Assembly (NCBI GenBank): GCA_002347405.1
Contig: DDXB01000067.1
Span: 9,055-42,840 of the forward strand
From: Rhodocyclaceae bacterium UBA2271
GTDB lineage: Bacteria; Pseudomonadota; Gammaproteobacteria; Burkholderiales; Rhodocyclaceae
Direction of reading: 5' to 3'
Length of the DNA: 33,786 nt
In this document: in pieces, positions 1-9,435 of the stretch
Numbering within the stretch: the first letter of the stretch is position 1
Layout of the letters: the number at the start of each line of letters is the position of its first letter
Program-made: the position numbers and the translations under genes
Notes under the pieces: model-generated
The model's input: only the letters and a program-made list of their open reading frames with translations
Told to the model about the DNA's origin: nothing
Databases searched by the model: none

Positions 1-15
1 TGCGCCAACGGCGCA
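1..15 (-). terminator. Inverted repeat just downstream of zwf
   Basis: TGCGCC, a 3-nt spacer and GGCGCA form a perfect 6-bp stem 15 bases beyond the zwf stop codon. It could be the stem of a zwf terminator. The window ends before any T tract on the minus strand could be seen, so the terminator call is only suggestive. Confidence 0.35.
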
Positions 16-30
16 CAAAGGGGGCGGGCG

Positions 31-1536
31 TCAGTACGCCTGCAAATCAGCCCCGCCCACTTCGAGCGAGTGTCGCCAGAACTGGTCGTCGCGATCGAAC
101 AGACGGTAGGTGCCGCGCGGGCCCCAGGAACCGGCCTGGTAGGTATTGATGAACTCGCGTTCCATCGCCCAGACTTTCAGAACCGGGTCGACGACGCGCC
201 ACGCCCATTCCACCTCGTCGTAGCGCAGGAACAGCGAATGGTCACCGAGCAAGGTGTCGAGCAGCAAACCCTCGTAGGCGTCATATTCTTCCTCGCTGGC
301 CTTGTGGTAGGTGGCGTCGAGGCTGATGGTGCGGGTGTGCAGTTCCAGCCCCGGCACCTTCACCTGCAGTTCCATCTTCATGCAGTCGTTGGGCTGGATG
401 CCGAGCATGATCCAGTTGGGACGTGAGTGCTCTTGACGGGTATGGCGCAGCAAATCCTGCGGCGGATTCTTGAAGCGGATGCAGATTGCCGAACTGCCTT
501 CGGCCATGCGCTTGCCGGTGCGCAGGTAGAAAGGCACGCCCGACCAGCGCCAGTTGTCGACAAACAGCTTCAGCGCGGCAAAGGTCTCGGTGGTGCTGTC
601 CGACGCCACACCTGCTTCCTCCAGATAACCGGGCACTGTCTTGCCGTTGATCGATCCGCTGGAATATTGGCCGCGAAAGGCGTGGGCATGCACGGCATTC
701 TGCGTGATCGGGCGGATCGCCTTCAGCACCTTGACCTTCTCGTCGCGCAGGTGTTCGGCCGCCATCGACACCGGCGGTTCCATCGCCACCAGCGCCATCA
801 GTTGCAGCAGGTGGCTCTGGATCATGTCGCGCAGCGCGCCCGCCCCTTCGTAATAACCGGCGCGTCCCTCGATGCCCAGCGTCTCGGAATGGGTGATCTG
901 CACGTGGTCGATGTAATGCCGGTTCCATAACGGCTCCAGCATCAGGTTGGCGAAGCGGAACACCATGACGTTCTGCACCGTGCCCTTGCCCAGATAGTGG
1001 TCGATGCGGTAGATCTGCGGCTCGTTGAGATGCTTGTAGAGGCTCTGCTGGAGCGTCTGGGCCGACAGCAGGTCGTAGCCGAAGGGCTTTTCGATGACCA
1101 CGCGGCGCCAGCCGTTCTTCTGTTGGAGCAGGCCGACATTGCCGAGTTTGTCGATGATGTTGGGAAACTCGGCGGGGCGCACCGCCATGTAGAACACGAC
1201 ATTGCGTGAAAAATCGGGGCTTTCCTCGAGCGTCTGGCGCAGGCGCTCGTAAGAGCCATCGTCGCCGGGCACAATGGCGTGGTAATGCATGCGCGTGTGG
1301 AAACGCTGACAGGCACCGTGGTCATATCCCTGCGGATACTTCGCGACGAGCATCTTGGTGACCTCGGCGCTCCATTCCTCGTCGCTCCATGGTTCGCGGT
1401 CGGCGGCGAGAATCACCATGTTGTCCGGCAGATGCCCGGCGGTCTCAAGGCGAAACAGCGCCGGAATCAGCTTGAGTCGCGCCAGGTTGCCGCCGGCGCC
1501 GAAGATCATCAGCGTGCAGGGGTCGATGGTTTTCAT
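31..1536 (-). CDS. zwf: Glucose-6-phosphate 1-dehydrogenase
   Basis: Oxidises glucose 6-phosphate to 6-phosphogluconolactone with reduction of NAD(P)+, the entry step of the oxidative pentose phosphate and Entner-Doudoroff routes; cytosolic. The 501-aa length is normal for the family. The N-terminal nucleotide-binding turn reads FGAGGNLARLKL (about residues 12-23) where the common form is GxxGDLxxRKL. EKPFG lies at 149-153 and the substrate-binding RIDHYLGK at 177-184. The residue after that motif is Gly185 where most family members have Glu; this may be a subfamily trait, since the flanking sequence (TVQNVMVFRFAN) is otherwise intact. The ATG lies inside the end of gnd (ATGA overlap), so zwf is the downstream gene of a gnd-zwf operon and probably translationally coupled. 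Family assignment is firm; cofactor preference cannot be read. Confidence 0.96.
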   Translation of the reverse strand: MKTIDPCTLMIFGAGGNLARLKLIPALFRLETAGHLPDNMVILAADREPWSDEEWSAEVTKMLVAKYPQGYDHGACQRFHTRMHYHAIVPGDDGSYERLRQTLEESPDFSRNVVFYMAVRPAEFPNIIDKLGNVGLLQQKNGWRRVVIEKPFGYDLLSAQTLQQSLYKHLNEPQIYRIDHYLGKGTVQNVMVFRFANLMLEPLWNRHYIDHVQITHSETLGIEGRAGYYEGAGALRDMIQSHLLQLMALVAMEPPVSMAAEHLRDEKVKVLKAIRPITQNAVHAHAFRGQYSSGSINGKTVPGYLEEAGVASDSTTETFAALKLFVDNWRWSGVPFYLRTGKRMAEGSSAICIRFKNPPQDLLRHTRQEHSRPNWIMLGIQPNDCMKMELQVKVPGLELHTRTISLDATYHKASEEEYDAYEGLLLDTLLGDHSLFLRYDEVEWAWRVVDPVLKVWAMEREFINTYQAGSWGPRGTYRLFDRDDQFWRHSLEVGGADLQAY

Positions 1537-2537
1537 TTCCCGGATTTCGCTTTCTTCACCGCATGCCCGCCAAAGGCATTGCGCATCAACGAAAGCAGGC
1601 GGTAGCTGTAGCCTTTTTCATCCTGGCTGGCGAAGCGCATCTGCAGTGCCATGGTCAGCACCGGCGCAGGAATGCCCTGCTCGATTGCGTCGATCACCGT
1701 CCAGCGGCCTTCGCCGGAGTCTGAAACGAAGGGGGCGATGTCGGCCAGTTCCTGATCGTTTTTGAGCCCTTCCGCGGTCAGGTCGAGCAGCCAGCTTCTG
1801 ACTACCGAACTATGGCGCCACAACTCGGTGACCTGCGCCAGATCGAAATTGAACTCCTGCTTGCCCTTGAGCAGGTCGAGCCCTTCGGCCAGCGCCTGCA
1901 TCATGCCGTACTCGATGCCGTTATGGATCATCTTGGAATAGTGGCCCGCACCCACCGGCCCGACGTGCGCCCAGCCCCGATCCGGTGCCGGCGCCAGCGC
2001 CTTGAGTATCGGTTCCACCACTTCCGCCACCTCCGGCGTTGCGCCGACCATCAGGCAGTAGCCGTTTTCCAGACCCCACACACCGCCCGAGGTGCCGGCA
2101 TCCATGAAGCCGATGCCCTGCTCGGCCAGCATGGCACCACGCCGCTGGCCATCCCGGTAATTCGAGTTGCCGCCATCGACGACGATATCGCCGGTCGACA
2201 GCTTCGACACCAGTTCGCGCAACTGGTCCTCGGTCGCCGCGCCGCTCGGCAGCATCAGCCAGACGATTCGAGCCCCCCCCGAAAACCTCGCTTCGCTCGG
2301 TTCTCCCCCCAGGGGGCCAAGAAACTCTCGGGGCGGCCCGTCGAGTTTCTTGAGCGGCGCGGCGAGTTTGGCTACCGCATCGATCACCGAAGCCGCGGCG
2401 ATCATGCCTGTCTCGTCAGCCAGTGCGCTGACGGTTTTGGCGTCGCGATCGAAACCGACCACCTCGATACCGGCACGCCGCAACCGCCGCACCATGTTGC
2501 CGCCCATCTTGCCCAAACCGATCATTGCCAAACGCAT
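1533..2537 (-). CDS. gnd: 6-phosphogluconate dehydrogenase (short, decarboxylating type)
   Basis: Oxidatively decarboxylates 6-phosphogluconate to ribulose 5-phosphate in the cytosol. The N-terminal Rossmann fold starts at once (MIGLGKMGGNMVRR, residues 5-18), and the substrate-binding signature DGGNSNYRDGQRR follows, with TSGGVWGLENGYCLMVG after it. The protein is 334 aa, longer than the roughly 300 aa usual for this short class. The excess is a Gly/Pro-rich stretch at about residues 63-89, encoded by a palindromic repeat (separate entry). The start was set at 2537, not at an ATG 15 bases upstream, because a GGGAGG Shine-Dalgarno lies 7 nt before 2537 and the upstream ATG would overlap it. 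Gnd overlaps zwf by the ATGA junction. Whether the enzyme is active with the insertion is unknown; the insertion precedes the catalytic signatures and keeps the frame. Confidence 0.93.
   Translation of the reverse strand: MRLAMIGLGKMGGNMVRRLRRAGIEVVGFDRDAKTVSALADETGMIAAASVIDAVAKLAAPLKKLDGPPREFLGPLGGEPSEARFSGGARIVWLMLPSGAATEDQLRELVSKLSTGDIVVDGGNSNYRDGQRRGAMLAEQGIGFMDAGTSGGVWGLENGYCLMVGATPEVAEVVEPILKALAPAPDRGWAHVGPVGAGHYSKMIHNGIEYGMMQALAEGLDLLKGKQEFNFDLAQVTELWRHSSVVRSWLLDLTAEGLKNDQELADIAPFVSDSGEGRWTVIDAIEQGIPAPVLTMALQMRFASQDEKGYSYRLLSLMRNAFGGHAVKKAKSGK
2271..2354 (-). repeat. Palindromic repeat inserted in frame within gnd
   Basis: This stretch has the look of an intergenic repeat: an inverted pair AAGAAACTC/GAGTTTCTT, a GGGGG/CCCCC stem, a GAGCGAAGCGAG palindromic core and an 8-C run at 2273-2280. 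It adds about 26 residues (including FLGPLGGEPSEARF) between the KLAAP segment and the IVWLMLP strand, which are adjacent in ordinary Gnd proteins. The frame is preserved. That it is a mobile or dispersed repeat is inferred from its structure; no second copy lies in this window. Confidence 0.7.
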
Positions 2538-2544
2538 GATGTTT

Positions 2545-2549
2545 CCTCC
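2545..2549 (-). promoter_or_regulatory. Ribosome binding site of gnd
   Basis: On the minus strand GGAGG lies 7 nt upstream of the ATG at 2537, which decides between two possible gnd starts. Confidence 0.7.
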
Positions 2550-2621
2550 CATCGAATTGAAGTTGTATGCTAACGGTCATGGGGCTGGCACCACGACAAA
2601 TCATGAAAGTTTCTCGCCATG

Positions 2622-2683
2622 CCCGCACCCTCTCCCCCAACCCCTCTCCCGTCAAGGGAGAGGGGAGCGGTGTGAGCCGCTCC
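2622..2683 (+). repeat. Double-hairpin intergenic repeat between gnd and pgl
   Basis: Two stem-loops lie side by side: CCCCTCTCCC/GGGAGAGGGG (2641-2650 and 2656-2665, 5-nt loop) and GGAGCGG/CCGCTCC (2664-2670 and 2677-2683). A pyrimidine-rich lead-in (CCCTCTCCCCC) precedes them. The style is that of repeats dispersed between genes in many proteobacteria. It lies in the divergent gnd/pgl promoter region and stays open in the pgl frame, which makes the pgl ORF look falsely long. Confidence 0.75.
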
Positions 2684-2704
2684 GCGACTTTTACGTTTAC
2701 GGCC

Positions 2705-3397
2705 ATGCAAACAAGACAATCCTGCCGCTGGCATGTCCTTGCCACTACTGACGCGCTGGAACAAGACGCGACAGCCCGTATCCTGCACGCCGCGCAACAG
2801 GCCATTGCCCGCGCCGGCGCTTTCCATCTGGTGCTGGCCGGCGGCAGCACGCCGCGCCGCATCTATCGGGCACTGGCGCAATCCGCGCCCGACTGGGCCA
2901 ACTGGCATGTCTGGTTCGGCGACGAGCGCTGCCTGCCGCCACATGACCCCGAGCGCAACAGCCGCATGGCGGCAGATGCATGGCTCGACCAGGTGCCGAT
3001 TCCGCCGGTGCAGATCCATCCGATTCCCGCCGAACTCGGCCCTGTCGCTGCCGCGAACGGCTATGCGCAAGTGCTGGCTGGTCTGGGCGACTTCGACCTG
3101 GTGCTGCTCGGGCTCGGCGAGGACGGTCATACCGCCAGCCTGTTCCCCGGCCATGAATGGGGCACAGAGGCGACGGCGCCGGCCGTGCTGGCGGTGTTCG
3201 ACGCACCCAAGCCGCCGGCGGAGCGCGTTTCGCTCTCTGCCCGCCGCCTTGCCGCCGCCCGCCAGGTGCTGTTTATCGTCAGCGGCACCGGCAAGCAGCC
3301 TGCCGTGGCTGAATGGCGCGCCGGCGCGGCAATCCCAGCCGCCGCCATAGCCATCGCAAGCGGCGTGGATGTGTTGCTCGACTTTCAGCCGGACTGA
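2705..3397 (+). CDS. pgl: 6-phosphogluconolactonase
   Basis: Hydrolyses 6-phosphogluconolactone to 6-phosphogluconate, linking the products of zwf and gnd next to it; cytosolic. The 230-aa protein has the family motifs LAGGSTP (about 44-50), WFGDERCLP (about 70-78) and LGLGEDGHTASLFPG (about 137-151). The open frame extends upstream to 2567, but that part is encoded by an intergenic repeat and gives a repeat-like peptide (LSPNPSPVKGEG), so the ATG at 2705 is preferred. No clear Shine-Dalgarno precedes it, which leaves the exact start uncertain. It is divergent from gnd-zwf and convergent with glgP, with only 6 bases between the two stop codons, so no separate terminator fits there. Confidence 0.9.
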   Translation: MQTRQSCRWHVLATTDALEQDATARILHAAQQAIARAGAFHLVLAGGSTPRRIYRALAQSAPDWANWHVWFGDERCLPPHDPERNSRMAADAWLDQVPIPPVQIHPIPAELGPVAAANGYAQVLAGLGDFDLVLLGLGEDGHTASLFPGHEWGTEATAPAVLAVFDAPKPPAERVSLSARRLAAARQVLFIVSGTGKQPAVAEWRAGAAIPAAAIAIASGVDVLLDFQPD

Positions 3398-3403
3398 CAC
3401 GGC

Positions 3404-5890
<2,487 letters not shown>

Positions 5891-5924
5891 GCGTTCCCTC
5901 CCCGTCTAGGAGGGTCATTCTGCA

Positions 5925-5990
5925 CGATTTAACGTGAAACACGCCATTTGACGCTCGGGTGTTAATCCCATGAGCGCTGCTCCCAACGCA
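5925..5990 (-). repeat. Degenerate repeat copy A, minus orientation
   Basis: The + strand from here reads CGATTTAACGTG, ATTTGACGC and TAATCCCATGAGCGC in order. These match the reverse complement of the copies at 6060-6160 and 16203-16354. The G/C-rich hairpin part is lost or diverged. It faces copy B, so the two outer ends (CGAT..TTTAACGTG) form an inverted repeat around 5925-6160. Confidence 0.65.
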
Positions 5991-6059
5991 GCTCATGCTG
6001 CTAACTTTCATGGTCACCATGCCTACCCCGTGCCATGTAATCCGTTAACAGCAATAAAC

Positions 6060-6160
6060 GCCCCACACCCCCAGCCCCCCGCCCCCGAGGCGGGGGGCAA
6101 AGTTTGTTCGCTGCGCTCAAGGGATTACTCGGCGTCAAATTGCGCCACGTTAAACAATCG
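6060..6160 (+). repeat. Palindromic repeat copy B
   Basis: A perfect 10-bp stem GCCCCCCGCC/GGCGGGGGGC (6074-6083 and 6089-6098, loop CCCGA) is followed by a conserved core. Positions 6087-6141 match 16278-16332 over 55 bp with three differences. The outer end CACGTTAAACAATCG mirrors the start of copy A. It lies between glgP and the nar block and codes for nothing recognisable. Confidence 0.8.
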
Positions 6161-6234
6161 AGCAAGGGTTCAGGAAATCTGAGGATAATGGCGGCCGCGT
6201 GTTGGTTCTCCCGTGATCTGTTCAGGAACTGTCC

Positions 6235-6482
6235 ATGATGACCGCTCATGCTTTCAATTTCGCTCCGGCGGCCGTCCAGACCGTCCCCGATTCCGATCCC
6301 ATCCTTGGCGGCCGCGTCGAACTGCAACTGCTGACCACGCTCAAGTGCACCTACTGTTCCGCTTCATGGGCCGCGAGATCGACAAGCACGATCCACACGA
6401 CTGGTTCCCCTGGCTGCCCGTCCCGGTGCGCAAGCAGCTTGTCGACAACACGGTCCCTGAATATGTCGAAATCATGCCCTGA
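6235..6482 (+). pseudogene. Remnant of a radical SAM-like protein
   Basis: The first frame reads MTAHAFNF and then VELQLLTTLKCTYCS, which resembles the start of a radical SAM core (LTTLKCN..CTYCS) with one cysteine of the CxxxCxxC cluster missing. About 40 codons in, homology-like sequence moves to another frame, giving GREIDKHDPHDWFPWLP down to a stop at 6482. That looks like the C-terminus of the same or another protein. The simplest reading is a gene reduced by internal deletion and frameshift to its two ends. I do not recognise the C-terminal family, and a short real protein cannot be excluded. A hairpin follows the stop directly, as expected after a former gene. Confidence 0.5.
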
Positions 6483-6483
6483 G

Positions 6484-6521
6484 ACCTGGTGGGCCAGCCG
6501 GCCTGGCGCGCCAGACCAGGT
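6484..6521 (+). terminator. Nested hairpin after the gene remnant
   Basis: ACCTGGT (6484-6490) pairs with ACCAGGT (6515-6521), enclosing the perfect palindrome CTGGCGCGCCAG (6503-6514). A TTT follows at 6521-6523. It starts one base after the stop codon of the remnant, so it is probably the old terminator. It now lies 44 bases upstream of narX. Confidence 0.5.
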
Positions 6522-6565
6522 TTGGCAAAGACACACTGCGGCAGGCCGGCCCCAGTGAAACCGCC

Positions 6566-8494
6566 ATGCTGAGGATCGCACGTCTGCCGGGGAAGCTCGG
6601 CACCAAGATCAACAATATCCTGTTGCTGTTCTTCATATTCGCGTGCGGCCTGATCGTGGCGACCCTTTACGTCGGCCGCCAGCTTGAAGGCGGCGCTGCG
6701 GCGATCAACGAGGCGGGCGCAGAGCGCATGCGCACCTACCGCATCGCCTACCTGCTCGAGCAGAGCGTCAATGCCGGCGAGAAGCGCGACGATCTGGTAA
6801 CTGAAGCCCGCGGTGTGTTCGAATCCTTCGAGGCGGCGCTGACGTTGCTTGAACTGGGGGATGCCGAACGGCCGCTGTTCCTGCCGCGCGAGGCGCTGGT
6901 GCGAGGCAAGATGCAGCAACTGCGCCAGTATTGGGAAACGCGGCTGCGGTCGCAGATGCTTGGCGCCTTGACCACTGCCGACATGAGTGAACGGCGCCAC
7001 CTGATCAAGCAGATCGACGACAGCGTGCGCGAATTCGTACCCATGATCGACAAACTCGTCCTGTCGATCGAGAAGAGCAATGCGCGCAATACCGACCTGA
7101 TGTGGACCTTCCAGAATGCTTTAGTCGGGTTCGCCCTGGCCGGGACACTGCTGCTCATCCGGATGTTCAATATTCTGGTGATCCTCCCGGTCGAGAATCT
7201 TAGGCAGGGCATGGACGCGATGGCAACGGCCGAGTTTGATGTGCGACTGTCGGTCGAGTCTGCCGACGAATTTGGCGATTTGGCGCGTGGCTTCAACCGC
7301 ATGGCCGACCACCTGCGCGGTTTTTACGACACGCTGGAACAGCGTGTCGCCGACAAGACCCGCAACATCGAGGAAAAAAACCGCGAACTGGCGCTGCTCT
7401 ACGAGATCGCCGCCTATCTGGCAGAACCTGCCGAGGTCGCGACGCTGTGCCATGGCGTGCTGGAAAAATTGCGCATCCTGCTGGCCGCCGAGGCCGGGGC
7501 CATGCGCCTAATCGACGTACCGACGCAGGAACTGGTGATTGTGGCATCGACCAACCTCTCGGAGCGCTTTCTCGAAGCGGAAGAGCGCTTGCCGCTGGGC
7601 GACTGTCTGTGCGGCAAGGCGGCAGCTTGCGGCGAGTCGGTGTCCGAAAAGCCTCTCGATACGGCAGGACTGTTGCTCAACTGCCATCGTGACGGTCTAC
7701 TGGCCATGGTGGCCATTCCCATCAAGTCGAAACAGCAGGTGTTCGGCATCTTCAACCTGTTTTTCCTCGGCGAGCGCAAGCTGGCGCCTAACGAGGTGCA
7801 ACTGCTCGAAGTCGTTGGCCGACATCTGGGCGTAACCATCGAGAACCTGCGTCTCGCCGTGCGCGAGAAAGACATGGCGGTGTCGGAGGAGCGTAACCTA
7901 CTGGCACAGGAGTTGCATGACAGCATCGCCCAGTCGCTGGCCTTCCTCAACATCCAGGCGCAGATGCTGCAAGACTCGCTGCGCGCCGGCGAGATCGAAC
8001 CGGCCAGGGAGGAATTGGCGCGCATGCGCGAAGGCATCCAGGAAAGTTATGACAATGTGCGCGAACTGCTGGTGCATTTCCGCATCCGCGTCGAGCATGC
8101 CGAACTCGATGGCGCCATTCACAGCGCGCTGGAAAAATTCGAGGGTCAAACCGGTATCCGCACCTCGTTCGAAAAGCGCGGCGACGCCACGGTAACGGCC
8201 GCCACCACCCTGCAGGTTCTGCACATCCTGCAGGAGGCGCTGTCCAACGTGCGCAAGCACGCCGCGGCGACGGCGGTGACGGTCGCCATGCACGGCACCG
8301 ACGACGCGCTCGTCATCACCGTGCGCGACGACGGCTGCGGCTTCGATTCCGCGCGTGTCGTCGAGAAAGACGGCGCCCATGTCGGCATCGGCATCATGCG
8401 CGAACGCGCCCATCGCATCGGCGCACGCCTTGATTTCGACGCGGGCCATGGTCAAGGCACCTGTGTTACGCTTGTCCTCCCACGCAAACACTGA
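6566..8494 (+). CDS. narX: Nitrate/nitrite sensor histidine kinase, NarX type
   Basis: Inner-membrane sensor that detects nitrate or nitrite in the periplasm and phosphorylates NarL. In the 642-aa protein, TM1 is at about 16-36. A P-box-like segment (INEAGAERMRTYRIAY, 47-62), the known nitrate-binding element of NarX/NarQ, follows directly. TM2 is at about 185-208, then HAMP (about 208-258) and a GAF-like central module (about 275-425). That module contains Cys347, Cys349, Cys355 and Cys373, a cluster of the kind found in NarX. The HisKA_3 box ELHDSIAQSLAF gives the phospho-acceptor His451. The HATPase domain shows the N box (LQEALSNVRKHA, 555-566) and G boxes (DDGCGFD; GIGIMRERAHRIG). The Shine-Dalgarno is weak. 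narL follows after 7 bp, so the two form one operon. NarX fits better than NarQ because of the cysteine cluster and gene pairing. Confidence 0.92.
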   Translation: MLRIARLPGKLGTKINNILLLFFIFACGLIVATLYVGRQLEGGAAAINEAGAERMRTYRIAYLLEQSVNAGEKRDDLVTEARGVFESFEAALTLLELGDAERPLFLPREALVRGKMQQLRQYWETRLRSQMLGALTTADMSERRHLIKQIDDSVREFVPMIDKLVLSIEKSNARNTDLMWTFQNALVGFALAGTLLLIRMFNILVILPVENLRQGMDAMATAEFDVRLSVESADEFGDLARGFNRMADHLRGFYDTLEQRVADKTRNIEEKNRELALLYEIAAYLAEPAEVATLCHGVLEKLRILLAAEAGAMRLIDVPTQELVIVASTNLSERFLEAEERLPLGDCLCGKAAACGESVSEKPLDTAGLLLNCHRDGLLAMVAIPIKSKQQVFGIFNLFFLGERKLAPNEVQLLEVVGRHLGVTIENLRLAVREKDMAVSEERNLLAQELHDSIAQSLAFLNIQAQMLQDSLRAGEIEPAREELARMREGIQESYDNVRELLVHFRIRVEHAELDGAIHSALEKFEGQTGIRTSFEKRGDATVTAATTLQVLHILQEALSNVRKHAAATAVTVAMHGTDDALVITVRDDGCGFDSARVVEKDGAHVGIGIMRERAHRIGARLDFDAGHGQGTCVTLVLPRKH

Positions 8495-8501
8495 GTTACG
8501 C

Positions 8502-9164
8502 ATGGAACAACCGATCCGCGTCCTGCTCGTCGATGACCATACCCTCTTTCGCAGCGGCATCAAGGCACTGCTGATGCGGCAACCGGGTTTCGAAGTGGTG
8601 GGCGAAGCCGGCGACGGCTTGGAGGGCGTCAAACGCGCCATCTCGCTTAAGCCCGACGTGGTCCTCCTCGACCTGCACATGCCCGGAATCTCCGGCAAGG
8701 AGGCGGTGCAGGCCATCGCCGAGGATGCACCCGACACCCGGGTGGTGATGCTGACGGTCTCCGAGAACGCCGAGGACCTGGTCGACACCCTGCGCGCGGG
8801 CGCCCTTGGCTACCTGCTCAAGAACATCGACGCCGACTACCTGATCGACTCCGTGCGCCGCGCCGCCGACGGCGAGGCCGTCATGTCGCAGCAGATGACG
8901 GCAAAGCTGATGCAGAACCTGCGCAGCGCGCCGTTGTCGGCCGCCAGTCCGGCCCTGCACGAAAAGCTCTCGCCGCGCGAGCGCGAGATTCTCGGCTTCC
9001 TCGCCAAGGGTGCCAGCAACAAGGAAATCGCCCGCTCTCTTGATTTGGCTGAAAGCACGGTCAAGATCCACATCCAGGGCATTCTCAAAAAGCTTGAACT
9101 CACCAGTCGCGTGCAGGCTGCGGTATACGCCGTCGAAAACGGACTGGTGCAACGCGGCGCGTAG
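8502..9164 (+). CDS. narL: Response regulator NarL (LuxR/FixJ type)
   Basis: DNA-binding partner of NarX that should control the nar genes downstream. The 220-aa protein has a receiver domain with acidic pair Asp11/Asp12, phospho-acceptor Asp57 (in LLDLHMPGISG) and the Lys of YLLKN. A linker follows, then a C-terminal GerE helix-turn-helix (LSPREREILGFLAKGASNKE with TVKIHIQGILKKL after it). The open frame extends to 8355 inside narX, but the conserved receiver start (MEQPIRVLLVDDH) sets the start at 8502, 7 bp after the narX stop. Classical NarL sites (TACYYMT heptamers in 7-2-7 array) were not evident in the narL-narK1 gap, so its targets here are inferred from gene order. Confidence 0.93.
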   Translation: MEQPIRVLLVDDHTLFRSGIKALLMRQPGFEVVGEAGDGLEGVKRAISLKPDVVLLDLHMPGISGKEAVQAIAEDAPDTRVVMLTVSENAEDLVDTLRAGALGYLLKNIDADYLIDSVRRAADGEAVMSQQMTAKLMQNLRSAPLSAASPALHEKLSPREREILGFLAKGASNKEIARSLDLAESTVKIHIQGILKKLELTSRVQAAVYAVENGLVQRGA

Positions 9165-9198
9165 CGCCGCATCGCCCGGCCGACAACGACGGTTCCGC

Positions 9199-9215
9199 GG
9201 GCGGCCCGGCCGCCC
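9199..9215 (+). terminator. GC-rich hairpin after narL
   Basis: GGGCGGCC, one C, then GGCCGCCC form a very strong stem 35 bases after the narL stop. There is no T tract, so it may only slow polymerase or shield the transcript end. It separates narXL from the narK-narG operon. Confidence 0.4.
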
Positions 9216-9221
9216 TCCTGC

Positions 9222-9238
9222 AAAAGTCGGCGCTGGCG
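9222..9238 (+). repeat. Copy of a 17-bp intergenic repeat
   Basis: AAAAGTCGGCGCTGGCG recurs exactly at 24871-24887 and, inverted, at 19988-20004. All three copies lie between genes or at a gene end. Confidence 0.75.
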
Positions 9239-9302
9239 ATACGGCGTCGCGCTTCGCTCTCAGCCACAGGGACTAGTCCTTCCGAACTACCCGCTCCCCT
9301 TC

Positions 9303-9323
9303 GGCCTATATATTCGGTAGGCC
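9303..9323 (+). promoter_or_regulatory. Inverted repeat in the narK1 upstream region
   Basis: GGCCTA (9303-9308) and TAGGCC (9318-9323) are a perfect inverted repeat around an A/T-rich centre with TATATATT (9307-9314). It lies 113 bp before the narK1 start in a 271-bp gap and could be an operator or part of the promoter. It does not match the FNR consensus. Confidence 0.35.
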
Positions 9324-9435
9324 ACACCCCTCCTCTTCTGCCGCGCCGCCGCCGTACTTCCGGCCGATTTATTTCTTGACCGATCCCTCCTAGGATTGCA
9401 CCGTGGAAAGCCACTTCCACGACAGGGGAGGTGAA

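Larger units (their letters stand above)
5891..6234. other. Gene-free stretch between glgP and the broken ORF
   Basis: This 344-bp stretch has no convincing coding sequence. It holds the glgP leader (5891-5924) and two facing copies of a palindromic repeat (5925-5990 and 6060-6160). The remainder, 6161-6234, contains a GATAAT hexamer at 6184-6189 but no matching -35 box. I could not find an FNR-type TTGAT-N4-ATCAA box here. Confidence 0.6.

Noticed and set aside
2567..2704. N-terminal extension of pgl
   Set aside because: It is encoded by the gnd-pgl intergenic repeat; ordinary 6-phosphogluconolactonases begin near the ATG at 2705.
9376..9396. Possible promoter TTGACC with TAGGAT before narK1
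   Set aside because: The spacing is 9 bp, far from the 17 bp expected, so these hexamers do not make a sigma-70 promoter.
9165..9435. FNR box search upstream of narK1
   Set aside because: The best candidate, beginning TTGACCGAT, lacks the second half-site ATCAA.
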